Shown here in pieces: positions 15,811-24,597 of a stretch of DNA of 64,000 nt. This stretch comes from JAWRCU01 sp033542235 (GTDB lineage: Bacteria > Pseudomonadota > Alphaproteobacteria > Rhizobiales > Rhizobiaceae): positions 1-64,000 of the forward strand of contig NZ_JAWRCU010000024.1 in NCBI RefSeq assembly GCF_033542235.1, read 5' to 3'. The notes beneath the pieces were generated by a model that saw nothing but the letters and a program-made list of their open reading frames with translations, ran no database searches and was not told the origin of the DNA. Position numbers and translations under genes: made by a program. The stretch's first letter is position 1; every line of letters starts with the position of its first letter.

Positions 15811-17127
15811 ATGGCCAGTTCCGAAGCCGCAGTGAAAGCCGCCTGGAAGGCGATCGACGAGGAAAAGGATTACGCGACAGATCTCACCCAGAAGCTGGTT
15901 CGCATACCGTCGGTCAATCCGAAATTCATCAGGGATCCTGACCAGAACCTGGAAAGCGCGGTGCAGGATGCGGTCGAGGCCGAACTGAAGTCGATCGGGA
16001 TGTCGATTGACCGCTGGGACGTGTTTGAGGACCGGCCGAACGTCATCGGGCAGCTGCCGGGCTCTGAGGAGCGTAGCCTGCTGCTCTGCGGCCATATCGA
16101 TGTGGTTCCGGTCGGCGAGCGCGGCTCGTGGACAGTCGATCCGTTCGGCGGCGAGATCAAGAACGGCCGGCTCTATGGACGCGGCGCGGTCGACATGAAG
16201 AGTGGCGTGGCCGCGGCGATTGCAGCCATACGCGCAATCCGCAAGGCGGGCATCGAGCTCGACGGGCGGATCGCCATGCACTCCGTTGTTGACGAGGAGA
16301 CCGGCGGTTTCGGTGCGATCGATGCCGTAAAGCGCGGCTATCTGGCCGAGGCGGCGATCATCACGGAACCAAGCTGGGGCGAGATCCAGGTCTGCGAAGG
16401 CGGACTCGAATGGATCCGCATCACCATCACCGGCCGCCAGGGTCATTCCGCCTGGCGCTACAACGAGATCTGGCCGCAGCGGGACGAACCGGCCCGGCTG
16501 CGCCCCGCCGTAAACGCAATCGACATCGCCGTGCGCTTTCTCGATGCGCTCAGGAACTTCGAAAGCTCGCGCTGCCGCAACCGCCAGCATCCGCTGCTGC
16601 CGCCGGGCATGAATACGATCAACGTTGGCGTGATGCGGGCGGGCGCAGGGCTCGGGCCGGACGGCCTGCCGCTGATCCTGACCAACCCCGCCATCATCCC
16701 CGACGTGGCCGTGATCGACCTCGACTACAAGTTCCTGCCCAACCAGACCAAGCAGGAGATCCGGGCGGAGTTCGAGGACTTCGTCCATCACTTCTGTCAG
16801 CAGGATCTCTGGCTGCAGCAGCACCCGATCAAGGTCGAGTGGGAACTCGGCGGCCTGCATTTCCCGCCGATGGATACTCCGCCAGACCATCCGCTGGTGC
16901 AGTCGCTCTACAAGCGTCGCACCGAGCTTGGCGGCAAGCCGAAGATCTCCGGGTTCATCGCCGTCGCCGACTGCGCGCACTACGCCGGGGCCGGCGTAAA
17001 CGCCATGATCTGCGGGGCTACCGGCGATGGCTTCCATGGCACCGACGAATACGTGGACATCGCCTCGCTGGAGGAAACGACCAAGACGCTGGCCGCCGCC
17101 ATCATCGACTGGTGCGGCGTCCGCTGA
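15811..17127 (+). CDS. M20 family metallo-deacylase (ArgE/DapE type)
   Basis: A 438-residue two-domain metallohydrolase. Metal-site motifs are CGHIDVVP (His95), GRGAVDMKSG (Asp), VVDEETGG (catalytic and metal Glu), ITEPS (Glu) and the C-terminal TGDGFHGTDE (His). GRQGHSAWRY belongs to the dimerisation lid. It removes an acyl or carbamoyl group from an amino-acid-like substrate. I start at the ATG at 15811, since AAAAGGGGA lies just upstream. It lies between the amidohydrolase and the first transporter, so it probably acts on the imported compound. Confidence 0.86.
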   Translation: MASSEAAVKAAWKAIDEEKDYATDLTQKLVRIPSVNPKFIRDPDQNLESAVQDAVEAELKSIGMSIDRWDVFEDRPNVIGQLPGSEERSLLLCGHIDVVPVGERGSWTVDPFGGEIKNGRLYGRGAVDMKSGVAAAIAAIRAIRKAGIELDGRIAMHSVVDEETGGFGAIDAVKRGYLAEAAIITEPSWGEIQVCEGGLEWIRITITGRQGHSAWRYNEIWPQRDEPARLRPAVNAIDIAVRFLDALRNFESSRCRNRQHPLLPPGMNTINVGVMRAGAGLGPDGLPLILTNPAIIPDVAVIDLDYKFLPNQTKQEIRAEFEDFVHHFCQQDLWLQQHPIKVEWELGGLHFPPMDTPPDHPLVQSLYKRRTELGGKPKISGFIAVADCAHYAGAGVNAMICGATGDGFHGTDEYVDIASLEETTKTLAAAIIDWCGVR

Positions 17128-17156
17128 TCATCAAAGCAAAAAACAGGGGAACAGCA

Positions 17157-18392
17157 ATGAAACTCTCAGCCTTCATGAGGAACGCGCTGCTGACCGCAGC
17201 GGTTCTCGCGGTACTGCCTGCATACGCTCAGGACAAGGTCGCAAAGATCGGCGTGCTGGCGCCGCTTACCGGTGGCGCCGCCGCCGACGGCAACGAGATG
17301 GTCAATGGCGCCAAGCTCGCCGTCGACGAGATCAATGCGGCGGGCGGGGTGGCCGGCTACAAGTTCGAGGTCGTCGTCGGCGACACGCAGGACCAGGCGG
17401 CCGATGTCGTCACCAGCGCTTTCGAGCGGCTGGCCGGCGACCGCGACTTGAACGTGATCATGACCGGCTATGCCAGCGGCAGCAATTTCGAGATCGAGCT
17501 GATGGCCGAGCAGGAGATGCCCTATCTCATCTCCGCCAATTCGGCCCAGACCCGCGACATCATCGCGCCAAAGCCCGACGAGTTCCCGACCGTCTGGTCT
17601 CTGACGCCGTCCTATGACGCTTACGAGACGGCAATGGTGCCTGTCATCAAACAGCTTGAAGAATCAGGAAAGCTCAAGCTGCCCAACAAGAAGGTCGCGT
17701 TGATCTCCTCGGACAATCCTTACTCGAAGACCGTCATGGACGGCCTGAAGAAGAGCTTCGAGGCGGCCGGTTGGACGGTGACCTCGGCTGATCTTCTGCC
17801 GTTCGGCGAAATCAACGACTGGCGGGCCTTCCTTGCCCGTGTACGTCAGGACGAGCCGGCTGTGATCATCAACACCGACTACCTGCCCGGCAACGCTGCG
17901 AAATTCATGACGCAGTTCCTGGAGACGCCGACCAACAGCCTCGTCTTCATTCAGTATGCGCCGTCGGTTCCGGAGTTCCTCGACCTCACCAAGGAACGGG
18001 CGAACGGCATCATGTACAATTTGCTCGGCGGCGTCCTCGACACGCCCAAGAATCCGCGTGCGGCCGAGGTCTCGAAGAAATTCCAGGACCGCTACGGCGT
18101 GAAGACCGGCTCCTACGGGGCCTCGCTCTATGAGGAGGTCTATCTCTATGCTGACGCGCTCGCCAAAGTCGGTGACCCGACCAAGCGGCTGGAGATCGGA
18201 AAGGCGATCGGCGAAACCCAGAAGCAGATTGCCTCCGGCAAGCTGAAATTCGATCCGGCGACCCATCTCGCGGTGCAGGGCGACGATGCCATTCCGATCC
18301 AGTTCTTCCAGCTGTGGGACGGACAGCGCGTGCTGTTCTATCCCGCCGCCTATTCGACCGGCGAGTTCCGCACGCCGCCCTGGATGAAATAG
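17157..18392 (+). CDS. ABC transporter substrate-binding protein, branched-chain type (system 1)
   Basis: A 411-residue periplasmic protein of the Peripla_BP_6 (LivJ) family with a signal peptide at residues 1-22 (MKLSAFMRNALLTAAVL, cleaved after AYA). VAKIGVLAPLTGGAAADG and NGAKLAVDEINAAGG are the family hallmarks. The start is the ATG at 17157 after an AGGGGAA ribosome site. It is followed by a terminator-like hairpin and then the ATPase and permease genes. The ligand is unknown; amide or acyl amino compounds are likely from the neighbours. Confidence 0.88.
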   Translation: MKLSAFMRNALLTAAVLAVLPAYAQDKVAKIGVLAPLTGGAAADGNEMVNGAKLAVDEINAAGGVAGYKFEVVVGDTQDQAADVVTSAFERLAGDRDLNVIMTGYASGSNFEIELMAEQEMPYLISANSAQTRDIIAPKPDEFPTVWSLTPSYDAYETAMVPVIKQLEESGKLKLPNKKVALISSDNPYSKTVMDGLKKSFEAAGWTVTSADLLPFGEINDWRAFLARVRQDEPAVIINTDYLPGNAAKFMTQFLETPTNSLVFIQYAPSVPEFLDLTKERANGIMYNLLGGVLDTPKNPRAAEVSKKFQDRYGVKTGSYGASLYEEVYLYADALAKVGDPTKRLEIGKAIGETQKQIASGKLKFDPATHLAVQGDDAIPIQFFQLWDGQRVLFYPAAYSTGEFRTPPWMK

Positions 18393-18406
18393 GCCGAGTA
18401 GCCGTC

Positions 18407-18440
18407 GGGCCGCGTGGTTGGATCCGTGCGGCCCCGTTTT
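18407..18440 (+). terminator. Hairpin with T run between binding protein and ATPase genes (system 1)
   Basis: GGGCCGCGTGG (18407-18417), loop TTGGAT and CCGTGCGGCCC (18424-18434) make an 11-pair stem with two G-T pairs, followed by CGTTTT. It starts 15 bases after the binding-protein stop. A leaky terminator here would give more binding protein than ATPase and permease. Confidence 0.68.
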
Positions 18441-18455
18441 GCATCGAACCGTTTT

Positions 18456-19211
18456 ATGGCTGCAGAGATGGACAGCGCCCCCCTCCTCGAAGCGCGCAAC
18501 GTCACGCGCCGCTTCGGCGCGCTCGTCGCCGTCGACGACGTGTCGTTCTCGATCGTATCCGGGCAGGTGTTCGGTATCGCCGGGCCGAATGGCAGCGGCA
18601 AGAGCACGCTGTTCAATGTGATGACCGGCATTCCCTTCGGTCCAAGCAGCGGCGAGGTGCTGTTGTCGGGTCGCCCGATCCATCATTTGCGGCCGCATCA
18701 GATCAGCAGGGCAGGGGTGCTGAGGACTTTTCAGAAGGATGCCGAGTTCACCACTCTGAGCGCCTTCGAGAATGTTTATACCAGCGCCGTCTACTGCGCC
18801 GGCATCGGTAGCGGAGAGGCAAGGAGCCTGGCGGCACAGGCGCTGGACGATGTCGAGCTGCCGCCTTCGCGGCGAGGCAAGGCGGCTTCGGAACTCTCAG
18901 TGTTCGAGCGCAAGCAACTCATGATCGCCTCGGCGATCGCCGGCCGGCCCAAGGTGCTGCTGCTCGACGAGCCGGCAGCGGGCCTCACCAAGCCCGAGGT
19001 GGCCGGCCTGTCGGCGCTGATCAGGACGGTCCGCGGGCGCGGTATCACCATCGTGCTGATTGAGCATGTGCTGCCATTGCTGCTCGGCGTTTCCGAACAC
19101 CTGATGGTGCTCAACTACGGCCGGATCATCGCCTCCGGCAGTCCACGCGACGTCGTGCGCGACCCCAAGGTCGTCGAGGCCTATCTCGGATCACGGGAGG
19201 TCGTGCTTTGA
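18456..19211 (+). CDS. ABC transporter ATPase, LivG type (system 1)
   Basis: A 251-residue ATPase of the branched-chain amino acid importer family. Walker A is GPNGSGKST and Walker B is VLLLDEPAAGL. The signature is unusual: ELSVFERKQLMIASAI in place of the LSYGQ or LSGGQ usually seen, so the second and third positions after LS are V and F rather than Gly-containing. I chose the ATG at 18456; 18468 is another possibility. The last bases overlap the TTG start of the next gene. Confidence 0.87.
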   Translation: MAAEMDSAPLLEARNVTRRFGALVAVDDVSFSIVSGQVFGIAGPNGSGKSTLFNVMTGIPFGPSSGEVLLSGRPIHHLRPHQISRAGVLRTFQKDAEFTTLSAFENVYTSAVYCAGIGSGEARSLAAQALDDVELPPSRRGKAASELSVFERKQLMIASAIAGRPKVLLLDEPAAGLTKPEVAGLSALIRTVRGRGITIVLIEHVLPLLLGVSEHLMVLNYGRIIASGSPRDVVRDPKVVEAYLGSREVVL

Positions 19212-19942
19212 GTGAGGCGGCCAAAGTCTTGGAAGTGCGCGACCTTCACGCCGGCTACGACGCCTATGACGTGCTGCGCGGGGTGAGCCTCAATGTCGGG
19301 AGCGCCGAGCGGGTCGGCCTGTTCGGCCCCAACGGTCACGGCAAGACCACGCTGCTCAATACCGTCTCCAAGGTGATCGTGCCGAGGAAAGGAAGCATCA
19401 GCTTCATGGGCGAACCGCTTGCGGGGCTCTCCTCGCGCCGGATCGTCGAGCGCGGGCTGATCCATGTGCCGCAGGCGAACACATTGTTCCCCGATATGGA
19501 AATCATGGAGACGCTGGAGCTGGCGGCCTTCACCGAACGCGCGCGCGGAGAGCGCAAGGCCAATCTCGACTATGTGCTCAAGCTCTTCCCGCGGCTGGCG
19601 GAACGGCGCCGCCAGCAATGCAGGACACTTTCGGGCGGCGAGCGGCAAATGCTGTCGATCGGCGTCGGACTGATGTGCGCGCCTCGCATGCTGATGCTCG
19701 ACGAGCCGACGCTTGGACTGTCGCCCAAGCTGAAGGAAGAGCTGGCCATCGCCATTGCGGGGATAGGCGCGCGCGGAATGCCGATGCTCATCGTCGAACA
19801 GGACATCTCCTTCGTGCTCTCGCTGGTCGACCGAATGTACTTCGTCGACCATGGCGAGATCGCCCGGGAGATCGACCGCGGCAGCGACGTCGACCATCAG
19901 GAGATCATGGACATGTATTTCGGGGAGCACGCCGCGCCATGA
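19208..19942 (+). CDS. ABC transporter ATPase, LivF type (system 1)
   Basis: A 244-residue ATPase with Walker A GPNGHGKTT, signature LSGGERQML, Walker B MLMLDEPTLGL and a switch histidine replaced in VEQDISF, typical of LivF. Translation must start at the TTG at 19208, which overlaps the LivG stop as TTGA; there is no ATG before the conserved domain. It overlaps the permease start by four bases. Confidence 0.88.
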   Translation: MSEAAKVLEVRDLHAGYDAYDVLRGVSLNVGSAERVGLFGPNGHGKTTLLNTVSKVIVPRKGSISFMGEPLAGLSSRRIVERGLIHVPQANTLFPDMEIMETLELAAFTERARGERKANLDYVLKLFPRLAERRRQQCRTLSGGERQMLSIGVGLMCAPRMLMLDEPTLGLSPKLKEELAIAIAGIGARGMPMLIVEQDISFVLSLVDRMYFVDHGEIAREIDRGSDVDHQEIMDMYFGEHAAP

Positions 19943-20820
19943 CCGCCGACACGATCAGCGCAGTCTTCGTGAGCGGCATCGTGCTGGCGTCCGTCTACGC
20001 GCTCATGGCGAGCGGCCTCTCCCTGGTCTGGACCACGCTCGGCATCTTCAATTTTGCGCACGGCGCGCTGATGACGCTCGCCGCCTATGTCGCATGGACG
20101 GTGTCGGATGCGGCCGGGCTCGGCCTGTGGCTCGGCGCCGGAATAGCCGTCGCGATCGCAGCCGCCGTCGGCGCCGGCATACTCATGGAGCGGCTGATCG
20201 TTCGTCCCTTCTATGATCACCGCGACATCCTGCTGATCACGGTCATGACGACACTCGCCGCCATGATCTTCATCGAAAAGGGGTCGCAACTCGTCTGGGG
20301 CGCAAGGCTGAAGCAGCTTCGCCCGATCGTGCCCGGCCAGGTGAACTTCCTCGGGACCACGATCTCGGCTCAGGAGACGTTGATCATCGTTCTGGCCCCG
20401 GTGATCCTCGGCCTGCTCTGGCTCTTCCTGCGCAATTCGCGCATAGGGCGCGGCATCCGCGCCGTCGGGCAGAACCCGAATGCGGCGAGGCTGATCGGCA
20501 TCGACGTGTCGCGGCTGTTCATCATCACCTTTGCGCTTTCGGCAGCCCTTGCAGGGCTGACCGGCGTGTTGCTCGGCTCGGTGCGGATGGTGACGCCTGC
20601 CTTCGGTTCCGAGCCGCTGGTGAAGGCTCTGATCATCGTCATCTTCGGCGGCCTCGGCTCACTCGGCGGCACAATCCTGGCGGCCTATCTCATCGGGCTC
20701 CTGGAGGCGGCGCTGATATTCTTCATCGGAATCTACTGGGCGCCGTCGATGATCTTCATCCTCCTGATCGTCGTCCTGCTCGTCAGGCCGCAGGGGCTGC
20801 TCGGCAAGGTGGTGCGCTGA
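19939..20820 (+). CDS. ABC transporter permease, LivH type (system 1)
   Basis: A 293-residue permease with about eight membrane segments. The N-terminal signature VYALMASGLSLVWTTLGIFN and GALMTLAAY is characteristic of LivH. The conserved cytoplasmic loop GRGIRAVGQNPNAARLIGID lies around residues 172-191. The ATG at 19939 overlaps the ATPase stop (ATGA). The frame runs open further upstream, but that part is a shadow of the ATPase gene. Confidence 0.9.
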   Translation: MTADTISAVFVSGIVLASVYALMASGLSLVWTTLGIFNFAHGALMTLAAYVAWTVSDAAGLGLWLGAGIAVAIAAAVGAGILMERLIVRPFYDHRDILLITVMTTLAAMIFIEKGSQLVWGARLKQLRPIVPGQVNFLGTTISAQETLIIVLAPVILGLLWLFLRNSRIGRGIRAVGQNPNAARLIGIDVSRLFIITFALSAALAGLTGVLLGSVRMVTPAFGSEPLVKALIIVIFGGLGSLGGTILAAYLIGLLEAALIFFIGIYWAPSMIFILLIVVLLVRPQGLLGKVVR

Positions 20821-21785
20821 TGCGATCCAAGCTCGACACGAAGGCGCTCGGCTTGGCCGCACTGGTTGCGCTGGGGCTCGTGGTGCCGCTGGTGGTGGAG
20901 GATACCTATGTCCGACACCTCTTCATCATCTCTTTCATCTATGCCGTCGTCGCCGCGAGCTGGGATCTCAGCCTCGGCTATGCGGGTATCTTCAATTTCG
21001 GCCATGTCGCCTTCTTCGGGATCGGCGTCTACGCGACCGGCCTGACGGCGAAGCTGCTCGGGCTCGATCCCTGGCTGGCGATGCTGGTCGGCGGAGTTGC
21101 CGCCTCGGCGGCCGCAGCCCTGGTCGCCCTGCCGGTGGTGCGGCTGCAGGGCGTCTATGTCGTGCTCGTCACCTTCGCCTTCAGCCAGCTTGTACTGCAG
21201 GTGGTGATCAGCCAGTCCGTCGTCACGGGCGGCACGCAAGGCCTCGTCCGCGTGCCGACAGTCGAGCTGTTCGGCTACAATTTCCTGCGCGACTACAAGT
21301 TCGGCTACTACTATGTCGCCTTCGCCATGATGCTCGTTGCGGTCGCCTGCCTGAGACGTCTGGTGCGCTCCGATTTCGGCCTTTCCATCGTGGCGCTGCG
21401 CGACAACGAGGACTACGGCAGCTCGCGTGGGATCCCGATCGCCGTGCAGCGGCTGAAGGTGCTCGTCGTAAGCGCCTTTTTTGCCGGCATCGCGGGTGGC
21501 TTCTTCGTCATCTATCTGCGTGTCGCCTCGCCGGAGGTTTTCGGCTTCTCGACCATGTCGCTCATTTTGAGCATGGTGCTTGTCGGTGGGACGTCGAGCA
21601 TCTACGGCCCGGTGCTTGCGGCCTTGGTGCTGACCTTCGTCTCGGAAGGACTCGCCAATTTCGAAAGTCTCGCCGAGGGGCGTTTCATGCTGATCGCGGT
21701 GGCAATGATCGTCGTGCTGTTGTTCCTGCCGAAGGGGCTCGCATCGGCGCTTCCCAAGTCATGGAAGGAGAGGACAGCCAAATGA
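20820..21785 (+). CDS. ABC transporter permease, LivM type (system 1)
   Basis: A 321-residue permease. SWDLSLGYAGIFNFGHVAFF around residues 42-61 is the LivM hallmark, and VALRDNEDYGSSRGIPIAVQ is the ATPase-coupling loop. About ten membrane segments are apparent. It is coupled to LivH by a TGATG overlap. A 122-base gap then leads to the second transporter; that gap has an AAGCGAAAGGGGA ribosome site and no assigned promoter. Confidence 0.9.
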   Translation: MRSKLDTKALGLAALVALGLVVPLVVEDTYVRHLFIISFIYAVVAASWDLSLGYAGIFNFGHVAFFGIGVYATGLTAKLLGLDPWLAMLVGGVAASAAAALVALPVVRLQGVYVVLVTFAFSQLVLQVVISQSVVTGGTQGLVRVPTVELFGYNFLRDYKFGYYYVAFAMMLVAVACLRRLVRSDFGLSIVALRDNEDYGSSRGIPIAVQRLKVLVVSAFFAGIAGGFFVIYLRVASPEVFGFSTMSLILSMVLVGGTSSIYGPVLAALVLTFVSEGLANFESLAEGRFMLIAVAMIVVLLFLPKGLASALPKSWKERTAK

Positions 21786-21907
21786 TCACCGTACGGGCCA
21801 CCGCGTCTGGTTTTGGAATTGTGGAGGGCTTGGATCGCGGCTAGCGTAAGGTCCAGCGATCAAGCTGCCACAGATGCAGCAGTCGACAAGCGAAAGGGGA
21901 ACACACA

Positions 21908-23083
21908 ATGCAGATTGCGATCAGAAGCCTTATCGGGACGACAGCCATGCTGTTGTTGGCGGCCGGTGCTGCCCATGCGGCCGATGACAAGATCATCATC
22001 GGCGGCGCGATGTCGCTCACCGGTGTGCAGGCGCCGCTCGACACGCCCGGCGTGAAGGGCGCCGAGGTGGCGGTCAAATACCTCAACGACAATGGCGGCG
22101 TGCTCGGCAAGCAGGTCGAGTTCATCAATATCGACGGCAAGTCCGATCCAGTGACGGTCGGCAATGTCACCGTCGAGCTGATCGACAAGGGTGCCAATCT
22201 TATCATGGCGCCGTGCGACTTCGACTTCGGCGGGCCGGCAAGCCGTGAGGCGCAGGCGGCCGGACTGGTCGGCATTTCGACTTGTGCATCCGACCCGCTC
22301 TATTCGTCATGGTCGCTCGGCGACAAGCAATTCACCCTCTCGATGTGGAACACCACGATGGGAGCGGTCGCCGCCGACTTTGCGTTCAAGGAAAAGGGCT
22401 GGAAGACAGCCTATGTCGTCACCGACCAGTTCATCGCCTACACCAAGTCGCTGTCGAAATATTTCATCGCCCAGTACAAGGCCGATGGCGGCGAGGTGAT
22501 CCTGGAGGACACCTACACCAATGGCGACAACAACTTCTCCGCGCAGCTCGCCCGGCTGCAGGCGCTCGGCAAGAAGCCCGACGTGATCTTCCTGTCGTCC
22601 TACGGCCAGGACATCGGTGCCATCATCCGGGCGCTGCGCGAGGTCGGCTACGACGCGCCGGTCCTGGGTGGCGACGCCTATGACGATCCGGCCATGCATG
22701 CGGCGCTCGGCGAGAAGCTCGGCAACAACGTGTTCTTCGTCACCCACACTTTCATGACGCCGGAAGCGCATCCGGACATGCAGAAATTCCTCGACCTGTA
22801 TCAGAAGCAGCACGGCGCCGCGCCCGACACGGCTTTCGTCGCGACCGGCTGGGACACGGTCATGATGATGGCGCAGGCCGTGACTGCCGCCGGCAGCACC
22901 GACGGTGCCGCCGTCGCCAAGGCGCTCGAGGATGGGCAGTTCAAGCTGCTCACCGGCGATCTGGACTATGGCACGGCGGAGGAGGGTCACGTGCCTAACA
23001 AGTCGGCCGTGGTGGTCGAGCTCAAGGGTGGCAAGCCGACCTTCCTCGGCTGGCGTCGGCCCGAGACGCTGCCGGCCCCCTGA
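21908..23083 (+). CDS. ABC transporter substrate-binding protein, branched-chain type (system 2)
   Basis: A 391-residue Peripla_BP_6 protein with a signal peptide at about residues 1-24 (MQIAIRSLIGTTAMLLLAAG, cleaved after AHA). Conserved blocks are KIIIGGAMSLTGVQAPL and KGAEVAVKYLNDNGG. It differs strongly in sequence from the system 1 binding protein at 17157, so the two transporters probably see different ligands of one pathway. A perfect GC-rich hairpin follows 11 bases after the stop. Confidence 0.88.
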   Translation: MQIAIRSLIGTTAMLLLAAGAAHAADDKIIIGGAMSLTGVQAPLDTPGVKGAEVAVKYLNDNGGVLGKQVEFINIDGKSDPVTVGNVTVELIDKGANLIMAPCDFDFGGPASREAQAAGLVGISTCASDPLYSSWSLGDKQFTLSMWNTTMGAVAADFAFKEKGWKTAYVVTDQFIAYTKSLSKYFIAQYKADGGEVILEDTYTNGDNNFSAQLARLQALGKKPDVIFLSSYGQDIGAIIRALREVGYDAPVLGGDAYDDPAMHAALGEKLGNNVFFVTHTFMTPEAHPDMQKFLDLYQKQHGAAPDTAFVATGWDTVMMMAQAVTAAGSTDGAAVAKALEDGQFKLLTGDLDYGTAEEGHVPNKSAVVVELKGGKPTFLGWRRPETLPAP

Positions 23084-23094
23084 GCCAAACATCC

Positions 23095-23121
23095 GCGCCG
23101 GGGTTCGCCCCGGCGCCTTTT
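23095..23121 (+). terminator. Perfect hairpin with T run after binding-protein gene (system 2)
   Basis: GCGCCGGGG (23095-23103), tetraloop TTCG and CCCCGGCGC (23108-23116) are perfectly paired over nine bases and followed by CTTTT. It fulfils the usual intrinsic terminator pattern although the T run is short. It lies between the binding-protein and ATPase genes, the same position as 18407-18440. Confidence 0.8.
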
Positions 23122-23132
23122 GCGGGGGCATC

Positions 23133-23867
23133 ATGCCGAAATCCTCTCTCAACGCGATCGACGTTTCGGTCGAGTTCGCCGGGCTCAAGGCGCTGTCTGA
23201 CGTCTCGCTCGCGCTGAATGCCGGCGAGATCGTCGGCCTCATCGGACCGAACGGCTCGGGCAAGACCACATTGATCAATGCGATCACCGGCCAGGTGGCG
23301 CTCGCCGGCGGCCGAGTCATGCTCGGTGACGGGACGATCTCAGGGCTCGCCCCGCGGCAGATAGCGCTCAAGGGGATCTCGCGATCTTTCCAGATCGTGC
23401 GGCTCTTCAACAACATGACGGTGGTCGAGAATATCGAGGCTGCTGCGCTGGCGCGCGGCGATAGCAATCGTGCTGCCCGCGCCAAGGCCGAGGCGTTGCT
23501 CGCCGAGTTCGCCCTTGCCGGCAAGGCGGACGAGCTCGGCGCCGCCTTGAGCTACGGCGACAAGCGGCGTGTGGAGATCGCCCGCGCTCTGGCCGCCGAT
23601 CCGTCCTTTTTGCTCCTCGACGAGCCTGCCGCGGGGATGAACGAAGCCGAGACGGAGGCGCTGCTGCACACGCTCGCGGCCTTGCCTGAGGCGCGCGGGC
23701 TCGGCCTGCTGATCATCGACCACGACATGGGGCTTATCATGCGGCTCTGCCATCGCCTGCACGTTCTCGCCTCAGGACGGACCATCGCGACCGGCACGGC
23801 CGATCAGGTCCGTCGCGATCCCGCGGTCATCGAAGCCTATCTCGGTTCAGAGGCAGCCCATGCTTGA
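23133..23867 (+). CDS. ABC transporter ATPase, LivG type (system 2)
   Basis: A 244-residue ATPase with Walker A GPNGSGKTT, a normal signature LSYGDKRRVEIARAL and Walker B FLLLDEPAAGM. It is chosen to start at the ATG at 23133, just after the terminator-like hairpin. It overlaps the next ATPase gene by eight bases. Compared with the system 1 LivG, its signature motif is canonical. Confidence 0.9.
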   Translation: MPKSSLNAIDVSVEFAGLKALSDVSLALNAGEIVGLIGPNGSGKTTLINAITGQVALAGGRVMLGDGTISGLAPRQIALKGISRSFQIVRLFNNMTVVENIEAAALARGDSNRAARAKAEALLAEFALAGKADELGAALSYGDKRRVEIARALAADPSFLLLDEPAAGMNEAETEALLHTLAALPEARGLGLLIIDHDMGLIMRLCHRLHVLASGRTIATGTADQVRRDPAVIEAYLGSEAAHA

Positions 23868-24567
23868 AGTCGAGGAACTCGAGGTCCGCTATGGCGCGAT
23901 CCGCGCCGTGCGCGGCATCTCGCTCAGAGTCGCTTCGGGCGAGCTTGTTGCGCTCGTCGGGGCCAACGGCGCCGGTAAATCGTCGACGCTGATGTGCATC
24001 GCCGGCGCGCTGAAGGCAGCTGCCGGCTCGGTGCATCTCGACGGAGAGGATATCACCTCCGGCAAGCCCGAGACCATCGTACGGCGTGGTATCGCGACCG
24101 TGCCCGAGACGCGTGACGTCTTCCCCGATCTCACTGTCGACGAGAACCTGATGCTGGGCAGTTACATCAGGCGCGGCGATGGCAAAGGCGTTGCCGAGGA
24201 CCGCGCCAGGATGCTGTCGCTCTTTCCGCGGCTTGCCGAGCGCGCCGCCCAGCCGGCCGGCACTCTGTCGGGAGGCGAGCAGCAGATGCTGGTGATCGCC
24301 CGGGCAATGATGTCGCGGCCCAAGGTCCTGCTGCTCGACGAACCGTCGCTCGGGCTGGCGCCGGTGATCGTCGACCAGATCTTCGAGATGATCGCGGTAC
24401 TGAAGAAAACAGGCGTCACCATCCTGCTCGTCGAACAGAACGTCGGCAAGGCTTTATCGGTGGCCGACCGCGCCTATGTGATGCGGCTCGGCCGGATCGC
24501 AGCGTCTGGAACCGCGGCGGAGATCGGCGCCCAGACGGACCTCTCGGCGCTGTATTTGGGAGCGTAG
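23860..24567 (+). CDS. ABC transporter ATPase, LivF type (system 2)
   Basis: A 235-residue ATPase with Walker A GANGAGKSS, signature LSGGEQQMLVIARAM, Walker B VLLLDEPSLGL and the LivF-typical VEQNVGKAL. It starts inside the end of the LivG gene (eight-base overlap) and is followed after 30 bases by the permease genes. The final Ser of the P-loop (GKSS) is a mild variant found in this family. Confidence 0.9.
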   Translation: MLEVEELEVRYGAIRAVRGISLRVASGELVALVGANGAGKSSTLMCIAGALKAAAGSVHLDGEDITSGKPETIVRRGIATVPETRDVFPDLTVDENLMLGSYIRRGDGKGVAEDRARMLSLFPRLAERAAQPAGTLSGGEQQMLVIARAMMSRPKVLLLDEPSLGLAPVIVDQIFEMIAVLKKTGVTILLVEQNVGKALSVADRAYVMRLGRIAASGTAAEIGAQTDLSALYLGA

Positions 24568-24597
24568 TGGCATGACGGCGAACGGGCGGCCTTCCAG

